Assembly: GCA_020355985.1 (NCBI GenBank)
Contig: CP070628.1
Coordinates: 1,107,932-1,113,166 of the forward strand
DNA length: 5,235 nucleotides
Source: Nitrospirota bacterium
GTDB lineage: Bacteria; Nitrospirota; Nitrospiria; Nitrospirales; UBA8639
Direction: 5' to 3'
The translations under genes were made by a program, and so were the position numbers. The notes beneath the pieces are model-generated. The model saw only the letters and a program-made list of their open reading frames with translations, had not been told where the DNA came from and made no database searches. Positions 1 through 5,235 of this stretch are shown here, piece after piece (position 1 is the stretch's first letter; every line of letters begins with the position of its first letter).

Positions 1-140
1 ACGACTTGGGTGGGGTCTTGGGTAGAATAAACTTTCATATAGCCGGCGTTTTGTAAAATACTCTCCAACAACAAAATGTTGGTCATTTGATCATCCACGA
101 TAAGGATCGTGGCGTTTTGGCATTGTTGTTGTGAGATCAT
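1..140 (-). CDS. Response regulator, N-terminal receiver fragment (runs off left edge)
   Basis: Translating the minus strand from the ATG at 140-138 gives 46 complete codons, beginning MISQQQCQNATILIVDDQ and continuing to the window edge without a stop. The stretch ILIVDD at residues 12-17, followed by a leucine-rich helix (NILLLESILQNAGY), is the beta1-alpha1 part of a CheY-like receiver. D16 and D17 are the acidic pair that binds Mg2+. The phospho-acceptor aspartate and any output domain lie outside the window, so the effector type (HD-GYP, GGDEF, DNA-binding or stand-alone) cannot be told. I chose this ATG because receivers normally start about 10 residues before the first strand. No Shine-Dalgarno-like sequence precedes it, and the frame stays open upstream to an ATG at 332-330, which would add 64 basic, non-domain residues. 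It lies on the same strand as the hybrid kinase and 544 bases downstream, so it is a possible phosphorelay partner by proximity only. Confidence 0.85.
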   Translation of the reverse strand, partial: MISQQQCQNATILIVDDQMTNILLLESILQNAGYMKVYSTQDPTQV

Positions 141-684
141 ATAAGTTATGCGTGTTGGAGGATTGCGGGATTTCTTTGACTTGAATATGTGGTGCGGTAT
201 TCTTCCCTTTAGTTTCGCCCCTGTTGGTAGATTCCGCAGGATAAACGCTAACCGATTACGGGGGTTAAATTTTTTGCATCCTGTTTCATTTTCGGATGGC
301 CTTCCAGAAACTTGACGACAGATAGCGAACATTCTTCATGCTCAATATCGGCCCTAGTCTGTTGTGTGAAAATTTTGAAGAATGGCGAGAGTTAGTGAAA
401 AAGGAAAGGTAAAAAGTGAGGGGTGAAAACTGGATTGTAATCTAATAGACAGTGCGCAATGATCGTAACCCATGTTGCAACGTTTCCTCTTTGTCTGTTA
501 TGCACGCTATTGGCAGCAGGTATCCAGGAGTAGAGGTTGGAGGCCTAAATTCCCTTGTTGTCGTATTGGCGGCTTCTCTTAACCTTTGGAGCAGGATTGA
601 CCTTAGAATAAAATAAACGGCGACTCATTCTTCGCCTAAAGCATGACAGGTTCTCACGGTGTCTGAAAGATCAGATCGAGATTT
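141..684. other. 544-base region without a convincing gene
   Basis: This lies between the kinase stop and the response regulator start. I see no tRNA, CRISPR, IS end or strong promoter. It contains a 5-bp hairpin followed by a T-rich tract on the minus strand (600-636) and a small perfect 5-bp hairpin (tctga/tcaga with loop aaga, 662-675) ten bases past the kinase stop. There is an 8-base palindrome gttgcaac at 474-481. The minus strand has a 47-codon open frame (391-248) without an ATG, GTG or TTG near its start, and an in-frame upstream extension of the response regulator (332-141). A 24-codon plus-strand ORF at 338-412 is antisense to the first of these. The length suggests either a regulatory leader for the response regulator or a decayed gene. 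Confidence 0.6.
600..636 (-). terminator. Possible weak intrinsic terminator of the kinase operon
   Basis: On the minus strand, about 50 bases after the kinase stop codon, a 5-bp GC-rich stem (ggcga at 619-623 pairing with tcgcc at 632-636, loop of 8) is followed by the T-rich tract gtttattttatt. Position, order of stem and T-tract, and orientation fit a Rho-independent terminator for the yfiR-like/kinase pair. The stem is short, its flanks do not pair and the T-tract is interrupted, so it may be weak or fortuitous. Confidence 0.35.
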
Positions 685-3600
685 CTAGAGGCGGGGCGAT
701 TGGACAGTGGCAAGAAAGTTCGTGATGTGAGCCACCGCAGTCTGTAGCATTTCCATGGTTTGTGCGCCATCCAGCGTCTTTCCCTCACGATTGGCTTGCT
801 CGATCTTGATAGCCATGTGGTGAAGCTGTGTGGCGCCCATATTGGCACAAATCCCTTTTAGGCCGTGAGCGGCTTCTCCTAATCCATGATTGTCTTTTTG
901 ATCGAGTGCTTGTTCGATTGCACGAACACAGGTCATGACATCCGAAACAAATTGTTCCGCCATTTTGGCAACAAATTCTGGCCCTTTATGTTCTTGCCAT
1001 TCTTGAAAAAGAGCGTGATTCATGGGAGAAGGATTCTCGTCTTCCGAATGGGAAGCCCCATTTGCAGAGATGGGGGAATTGTCGTTGTTCATGTGGTTGG
1101 CGCTTACGTTTGACTCGTTGAAATCACTCTCAAGGGCTATGGGCGGTTCAAGTGTATAGTTATACTCAGGGTGTACTGGAAGTAAGCGTTCAAGCGTGAG
1201 GGCCAATTCTTCTAGGCGGATTGGTTTAGAGATATACTCGTCCATCCCGGCCGCTAAACATTTTTTTCTGTCGCCAGGCAGGGCATTGGCAGTCAACGCA
1301 ACAATGGGAATTCGGGAACCGTGAGGGGTATCTCGTGAAGAGTCAGAAGTGTCAGAGAGATTTGTCTCTTGCTCATTATTTTTCCCTCCTAACTCCTTGC
1401 TATTTTCACTTTCTGCTTCACGAATCATTCTCGTGGCTTCAAACCCGTCCATTTCTGGCATTTGGCAGTCCATGAGTACCAGAGCATAGGATCCTGTGGC
1501 TACGGCTTTGACGGCTTCTCGACCATTAGTTACCACATCAGATCCATACCCCAAGCGTTCCAGGAGTAAGACAATCAGTTGCTGATTAATGGCATGATCG
1601 TCGGCGACCAGAATTTTATCTCGGGATAGTCGTTGTGTTTCCTTCAAGGTATGACGAGTGACCAAAGGACGGATCTTTTCAGATTCTTCGTTCCAACAGT
1701 ATCCCATCACCGCGGCCAACCCATCATGCAGTTGAACCTTACGGAGAGGTTTGGTGAGGTAGCCTGCAAAACCTGCCTGATGGGCGGCGGCCGCTTCGCC
1801 TCGTTGCCCAATCGAAGTGAGGAGCAGAAGTTTGGTATGGGCCAGGTCCGGCTCATCTCGGATGAGTTGACCTAACTGAATGCCATCTAGCCCAGGCATG
1901 CTACGGTCTAGAATAGCAAGATCAAAGGGATGCCCCGACTCAGCGGCTTCTTGAAGGATGGGAATACATTGTTGGGCGATCGATGTGGTCGTGGGTTCCA
2001 TGCCCCAAGATTTAGCATAGGATGCCAACAGGAATAAATTAGTGGGATTATCATCGACGCAGAGGACACGTTGGCCTCGAAGATCCAGCCGAGGAAGCCA
2101 TTCAGTTTGAACCGTTGGGGAGGCGATATCCAACTTCACGGAAAACCAAAATAGGCTCCATTTGCCCTGTTGGCTTTCCACGCCAATGGTCCCATCCATT
2201 CGTTCCACCAATTGTTTACAAATCGTCAATCCCAAACCCGTGCCTCCATATTTCCTGGTCGTGGAACTGTCGGCTTGGGTAAAGGAGTCGAAGAGTTTGT
2301 CTTTCGCTTCTGGGGCAATGCCAATCCCGGTATCCCACACGTGAAATCGGAGTTCCACTTGCGACTCTGATGCCCCCATAAATAATACTTGAACACTGAC
2401 TTCACCTTGGTCGGTAAATTTGATCGCGTTCCCGACCAAATTCAAGAGAATCTGGCGAATCCTCCCTGGATCGCCTTTTAGTGCCGTCGGCACATCGGGA
2501 AAGACCAATCCCGTTAGTTCCACCTGCTTTTGTGAAGCTCGTTCAGCCATTAAATCTAACGTATCTTCCAACGTGCTGTTTAGGTTGAATGCAATGGACT
2601 CCAATTCTAGTTTTCCAGCCTCCATTTTCGAGAAATCGAGAATGTCGTTTAAGATGTCCAAGAGCGCTTCGGCAGAAGTGCTCACGGTATTTGCCATCGA
2701 CCGCTGTTTGGCGGTCAGAGAGGTTTCCAATAATAATCCGGTCATGCCGATCACACCGTTCATAGGAGTACGAATTTCATGGCTCATGGTAGCCAAGAAA
2801 TCAGCCTTGGCCCTGGCGGCTTGGAGGGCTGCGTCGCGTGAAACGGCCAATTCTTGGTTCTTCTTCTGCAGGTTGACAGCCATATCCGAGATTTCTTGTC
2901 TAATACGTTCTCGGTCTGCGATTTCATTTTGTAGGTGGGCATTGGTATCCGACAATTCGGTTGTACGCTCGGCAATCCTCTGGGCTAATTGAGTTCGATG
3001 TTCTTCCAACTCTCGCTCCCGATCCTGAATTTCTTGAAGCATGCTATTGAACCCATCGATCAAGGTTCCGATTTCATTCGAGGATTTGTTTGGGGCGCGC
3101 ACGGAATAATCCTGGCTTTGAGAGATTCGCGTGGCCATGCTCGTGAGATTGACTAAGGGATCTAATATAGATTTTTGGAGACGAGCAGTTATAACTAGCG
3201 CCAGCAGACAAGAGAGAACCATGGCCACAATTGTGATAAGGAGAAGGTCATGGAACCGTTGATAGACAGGCTGTAAATTCGAAAGGAGATAAATTGTTCC
3301 CACATGTTCATTGTTTATGTAGACCTTTCGATAGATTTCTATCGACTGCCAGGACAAATCGTAAATCACTTTCTCAAAAGAGTTCACGAAATCGGGAGGA
3401 GTGCCCGGTTGATATTGTGAGAGGATATTTCCCTTTGTCGTAAACAAGGCGGCTTGCAGAATGTTGGATTGGTGCCGGAAGGCAGAGAGAATCTCTTGTG
3501 CAGCGTCTTCGTCATGAAATACGAGGGCTGCCGAACTGTTCTCGCCTATTAACCCGGCTTGGTCAGCCAACCCATCTACGAGGGATTCCCGTATTTGCCA

Positions 3601-3738
3601 TAGGTCGTTGAAGACCAATATGGAGCATGCGAACAGAAGGCTTAAGGCAGACGTAAGGATCAAGATCAAGAAGAATTTCCCTTTGAGGGACATTGGTTGA
3701 AAAACTTGGAAGAATTTCTTAATGGATATTCGTTTCAT
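685..3738 (-). CDS. Membrane hybrid sensor histidine kinase: CHASE8-HAMP-HisKA-HATPase-REC-REC-Hpt
   Basis: A 1017-residue inner-membrane kinase of BarA-like layout. TM1 is at about 21-43 and TM2 at about 164-185, enclosing a periplasmic CHASE8-like domain (about 46-160, with ENSSAALVFHDEDAAQEIL). HAMP follows at about 186-238, then a charged coiled coil (about 235-312) with no PAS domain. HisKA carries MSHEIRTP with phospho-acceptor H320. The ATPase has the N box (N437), DTGIGI (469-474) and YGGTGLGL (497-504). Receiver 1 (about 556-678) has D562/D563, phospho-acceptor D611, T641 and K663. Receiver 2 (about 707-853) has D713/D714, D757, T816 and K838. Hpt (about 905-1010) has H958 in AAHGLKG. 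All catalytic residues are present, so the full phosphorelay should work. Polar low-complexity stretches at about 776-808, inside receiver 2, and 855-905 look like flexible linkers. The ATG overlaps the upstream stop (ATGA) and lacks a Shine-Dalgarno, implying translational coupling to the YfiR-like gene, whose product is the likely periplasmic partner. The signal and final output are unknown. Confidence 0.97.
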   Translation of the reverse strand: MKRISIKKFFQVFQPMSLKGKFFLILILTSALSLLFACSILVFNDLWQIRESLVDGLADQAGLIGENSSAALVFHDEDAAQEILSAFRHQSNILQAALFTTKGNILSQYQPGTPPDFVNSFEKVIYDLSWQSIEIYRKVYINNEHVGTIYLLSNLQPVYQRFHDLLLITIVAMVLSCLLALVITARLQKSILDPLVNLTSMATRISQSQDYSVRAPNKSSNEIGTLIDGFNSMLQEIQDRERELEEHRTQLAQRIAERTTELSDTNAHLQNEIADRERIRQEISDMAVNLQKKNQELAVSRDAALQAARAKADFLATMSHEIRTPMNGVIGMTGLLLETSLTAKQRSMANTVSTSAEALLDILNDILDFSKMEAGKLELESIAFNLNSTLEDTLDLMAERASQKQVELTGLVFPDVPTALKGDPGRIRQILLNLVGNAIKFTDQGEVSVQVLFMGASESQVELRFHVWDTGIGIAPEAKDKLFDSFTQADSSTTRKYGGTGLGLTICKQLVERMDGTIGVESQQGKWSLFWFSVKLDIASPTVQTEWLPRLDLRGQRVLCVDDNPTNLFLLASYAKSWGMEPTTTSIAQQCIPILQEAAESGHPFDLAILDRSMPGLDGIQLGQLIRDEPDLAHTKLLLLTSIGQRGEAAAAHQAGFAGYLTKPLRKVQLHDGLAAVMGYCWNEESEKIRPLVTRHTLKETQRLSRDKILVADDHAINQQLIVLLLERLGYGSDVVTNGREAVKAVATGSYALVLMDCQMPEMDGFEATRMIREAESENSKELGGKNNEQETNLSDTSDSSRDTPHGSRIPIVALTANALPGDRKKCLAAGMDEYISKPIRLEELALTLERLLPVHPEYNYTLEPPIALESDFNESNVSANHMNNDNSPISANGASHSEDENPSPMNHALFQEWQEHKGPEFVAKMAEQFVSDVMTCVRAIEQALDQKDNHGLGEAAHGLKGICANMGATQLHHMAIKIEQANREGKTLDGAQTMEMLQTAVAHITNFLATVQSPRL
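3735..3738 (-). promoter_or_regulatory. ATGA stop/start overlap coupling the YfiR-like gene and kinase
   Basis: On the minus strand the bases read ATGA. TGA ends the YfiR-like frame and ATG begins the kinase. The preceding twenty or so bases (ending ctatacccc) contain no GGAG-like ribosome site, so the kinase probably depends on ribosomes terminating on the upstream gene. This would tie the amounts of the regulator and its likely target together. Confidence 0.8.
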
Positions 3739-4286
3739 GGGGTATAGATCTTGGCTAAGCGAAGTAATTTAGAGCTGATTTTTAGATTGGTTTGGTTGAC
3801 GACATCGGTGTTAACGGCGAACTGCATTTTCTCATTGTCGACAAATAAATGGATCATGCCGCCTTGCATCATGAAATCAAAGGTTTCTCCTACAGTCAGC
3901 ACATTCTCTTTCCCCACCTGATGACGAATTGCACGTATTCGTGAAGAGACGGAAGCCGGGAGAAATAGGAGATGGCAGTGTTGGAGTTCGGTTGTGGGAG
4001 GATTACGGCGAATCTCAAACGGATGTTCTCGAACTGACTTGTTGGCCAAAGCGGCATCTAATGATTGCCCAAAGGGATCTTTGCCCAACACACAAATTTG
4101 AAGGTGTCCATTCGTGGCCTTGAAGGTCGATTCCGGCCAATCCACAAAGTAGGAAAAATGATAAAGGAACGTCGCTTTGACGTGATATTCGTCGAGTGCC
4201 TCAGACCGACTGGTGTCAGGGTTCCAGATGAGACTGAAAAGGGCCATAAGGAGGAGAAAAAAGAATCGCGGATTCAACGTATGCAT
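3735..4286 (-). CDS. YfiR family (DUF4154) periplasmic protein
   Basis: A 183-residue protein of normal length for the YfiR/DUF4154 family. Residues 1-30 form a signal peptide: a basic start, the hydrophobic core FFFLLLMALFSLIW, then a polar region ending SRSEA, so the mature protein should be periplasmic. Family hallmarks are YHVKATFLYHFSYFVDWP (34-51), LQICVLGKDPFG (62-73) and a C-terminal block with GGMIHLFV, MQFAVN and LKISSKLLRLA. Two cysteines, C65 and C104, are 39 residues apart, matching the spacing of the C71/C110 pair I recall for Pseudomonas YfiR; that protein's second pair (C145/C152) is absent. An in-frame TAG two codons before the ATG fixes this as the first usable start; no Shine-Dalgarno is visible. 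The stop overlaps the kinase start by four bases, so the two are co-translated. By analogy with YfiR holding YfiN inactive, it probably binds the CHASE8 domain of the kinase; this is inference. Confidence 0.93.
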   Translation of the reverse strand: MHTLNPRFFFLLLMALFSLIWNPDTSRSEALDEYHVKATFLYHFSYFVDWPESTFKATNGHLQICVLGKDPFGQSLDAALANKSVREHPFEIRRNPPTTELQHCHLLFLPASVSSRIRAIRHQVGKENVLTVGETFDFMMQGGMIHLFVDNEKMQFAVNTDVVNQTNLKISSKLLRLAKIYTP

Positions 4287-4436
4287 GTTCTATGGCGGAT
4301 CAATCAGTAAGAATGGGGGTTCAGCACTACCATCTGGTGGGTGTCTCATGTGGTGGCTAAAGGGTCTGGGTTAAATAGTCACTCTATACTGTTTTGTATC
4401 ATGCTACTGATATGGCCGCTCGTGAAATACATACAC

Positions 4437-4461
4437 TTTTTCAACAGACTCCTAGAAGGAG
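4437..4461. repeat. Possible dispersed-repeat motif with adjoining hairpin
   Basis: The plus strand reads TTTTTCAACAGACTCCTAG at 4437-4455 (minus strand CTAGGAGTCTGTTGAAAAA), partly overlapping a 5-bp hairpin ctcct-aga-aggag at 4449-4461. From memory, sequences of the GGCTGTTGAAAAA kind recur in intergenic regions and near transposon ends of several bacterial genomes. Only one copy is in this window, so its repeat nature is an inference. Confidence 0.25.
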
Positions 4462-4559
4462 AATTTGATATATTTTTCGGTTTCTTGAGGAGGAATCTGA
4501 ACGGGAATCTGGAATGAGAGGAACAGCCGAGATGGGCAACGGCCTGTATTCAGAATGGA

Positions 4560-4575
4560 CCAACCACTCGGTTGG
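4560..4575 (-). terminator. Stem-loop immediately after the TPR gene stop codon
   Basis: A perfect 6-bp inverted repeat, ccaacc/ggttgg, with a 4-base loop begins two bases after the TGA of the TPR gene. Its position suggests transcript 3'-end formation or protection. On the minus strand the stem is followed by tccattctgaa, with no T-run, so it is not a textbook intrinsic terminator and may act as a Rho-dependent or processed 3' end. Confidence 0.4.
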
Positions 4576-4576
4576 A

Positions 4577-5235
4577 TCAGGGCCCGGATGGGGAAGGGGG
4601 TGAGGGGTTCTTCGTCGGCGTTTGTCGGGTTAACCGCGCAAACAGCTTTTTCCTGGTTGAGAAGAATGTTGGGTTGCCTTCTGACAGTTTGAGGAATTTC
4701 CCATAATATTGATTGGCCAATCGGTCATTTCCTAACTGTTCATATGCATAGCCCATATTCAAATGAATGTGTGGAATATCCGCTTCTAGGGATTCCGCTT
4801 GCCGCAATTCATGGATAGCGAGTTGATAGTCACCACGCTGTTGAGCCACAAGTGCACGTTGAATCCAAAGTTGTGAAACTTTGTCATTTCTGGCCAGACC
4901 GCTTAAAAAAAATTGATCAGCTTGTTCTATATCGCCTTTGCCCAGTAGCGCGGTTCCCATCCAGAACCAGGGTTGCCACTTCACAGGTGGGTCGTGAAAT
5001 AGTGGAGATAGTAATGCCACAGCATCTTCGTATTTTCCCAAACGAATCAATTCTTGGGCGTGTCCTAGTTGATTGGCTGTCGAAGGATGTAATGGAATTC
5101 CTGGTTGGACATCATGATTCCTAGATTCCCGTCGTGCTTTCAGCGCTGCGAGGGTTGTTGGCCTATGGGCAGAATCAGTTAAAGCCTCGCTGGGCTTGAC
5201 CAATTCCTCCGTTTGAATGATTTCCTCTTCTAATG
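4577..5235 (-). CDS. Tetratricopeptide repeat protein, C-terminal part (runs off right edge)
   Basis: The frame is open from the right edge (first full codon at 5233-5231) to TGA at 4579-4577, giving 219 visible residues. A TTG at 5203 could be read as a start, but the ten codons before it are also open (LEEEIIQTEE) and the GGAGG before it is only two bases away, so I treat this as the tail of a longer gene. Numbering from that TTG codon, residues 1-42 are a polar linker. About four TPR helical hairpins follow at 43-72, 77-108, 111-142 and 145-176, with the usual G-Y and A-L spacing (LGKYEDAVALL, RGDYQLAIHEL, LGNDRLANQYY). The end is a basic segment (RKKLFARLTRQ) and a proline/serine tail. 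TPRs mediate protein-protein contacts. The layout of linker plus C-terminal TPRs recalls MshN-like pilus or secretion proteins, but I cannot confirm that. It is separated from the YfiR-like gene by 290 bases and is probably a different transcription unit. Confidence 0.88.
   Translation of the reverse strand, partial: LEEEIIQTEELVKPSEALTDSAHRPTTLAALKARRESRNHDVQPGIPLHPSTANQLGHAQELIRLGKYEDAVALLSPLFHDPPVKWQPWFWMGTALLGKGDIEQADQFFLSGLARNDKVSQLWIQRALVAQQRGDYQLAIHELRQAESLEADIPHIHLNMGYAYEQLGNDRLANQYYGKFLKLSEGNPTFFSTRKKLFARLTRQTPTKNPSPPSPSGP

Larger units (their letters stand above)
4287..4576. other. 290-base spacer upstream of the YfiR-like/kinase operon
   Basis: This holds the end of the TPR transcript and presumably the promoter of the YfiR-like/kinase pair, both on the minus strand. 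I looked for a sigma-70 pair. A TTGAAA is present near 4442 and TATA-like hexamers near 4470 and 4390, but none is combined at 16-18 base spacing with a good partner. No sigma-54 GG-N10-GC signature was seen either. A stem-loop at 4560-4575 and a small hairpin at 4449-4461 are the only clear structures. No coding frame is supported. Confidence 0.55.

Noticed and set aside
338..412. 24-codon plus-strand ORF (MLNIGPSLLCENFEEW...)
   Set aside because: It is short, has no ribosome site, and is antisense to another doubtful open frame; chance is sufficient.
474..481. Palindrome gttgcaac as a regulator operator
   Set aside because: It is only eight bases, has a single copy and lacks symmetric flanks.
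2420..2992. 190-codon plus-strand open frame opposite the kinase
   Set aside because: It is antisense to the HisKA/ATPase coding sequence. Its translation is serine/arginine-rich with no domain, and the minus-strand frame is unmistakable.
4065..4310. 81-codon plus-strand open frame opposite the YfiR-like gene
   Set aside because: It is a shadow of a well-supported minus-strand gene, including its signal peptide region, and shows no protein features.
4378..4450. Sigma-70 promoter for the YfiR-like operon (TTGAAA and TATAGA-like hexamers)
   Set aside because: The hexamers are not at acceptable spacing to each other and each pairs with a poor partner.
4852..5124. 90-codon plus-strand open frame opposite the TPR gene
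   Set aside because: It overlaps the TPR repeats on the other strand and has no recognisable motif.
4577..5203. TTG at 5203 as a true start of the TPR gene
   Set aside because: The frame is open to the window edge and the GGAGG is only two bases from the TTG, so a truncated longer gene is more likely.

Overview
The window looks like chromosome of a Gram-negative bacterium with balanced base composition. It has a secreted YfiR-like protein, an inner-membrane sensor kinase, and no phage, plasmid or IS genes. The gene styles (a YfiR/CHASE8 hybrid kinase pair, RpfG-like receiver wording, a TPR protein) would fit Nitrospirota or a gammaproteobacterium. That placement is a low-confidence guess from style, not from a marker gene.

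All supported genes lie on the minus strand, so transcription runs from high to low coordinates. (1) 5235-4577: the C-terminal part of a TPR protein, open to the right edge. (2) 4576-4287: a spacer with a stem-loop just after the TPR stop and a second small hairpin beside a TTTTTCAACAGACTCCTAG motif. (3) 4286-3735: a small exported YfiR-family (DUF4154) protein. (4) 3738-685: a 1017-residue hybrid histidine kinase with TM, CHASE8-like sensor, TM, HAMP, coiled coil, HisKA, HATPase, two receivers and Hpt. Its ATG overlaps the yfiR-like stop codon as ATGA. (5) 684-141: a 544-base region with no convincing gene, holding a weak terminator-like hairpin and two open frames of doubtful meaning. (6) 140-1: the first 46 codons of a response regulator that leaves the window on the left.

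The core is the coupled pair. In the known YfiBNR system, periplasmic YfiR restrains YfiN, a CHASE8-HAMP-GGDEF diguanylate cyclase. Here the same type of periplasmic regulator and sensor is joined to a full His-Asp-His phosphorelay instead. Inferred model: the YfiR-like protein acts in the periplasm on the CHASE8 domain, and the signal passes through H320, a receiver aspartate (D611 or D757) and H958 of Hpt to a separate response regulator. The regulator starting at 140 is a candidate, but linkage is by proximity only. No OmpA-like YfiB partner is visible. The output of the pathway cannot be read from this window.
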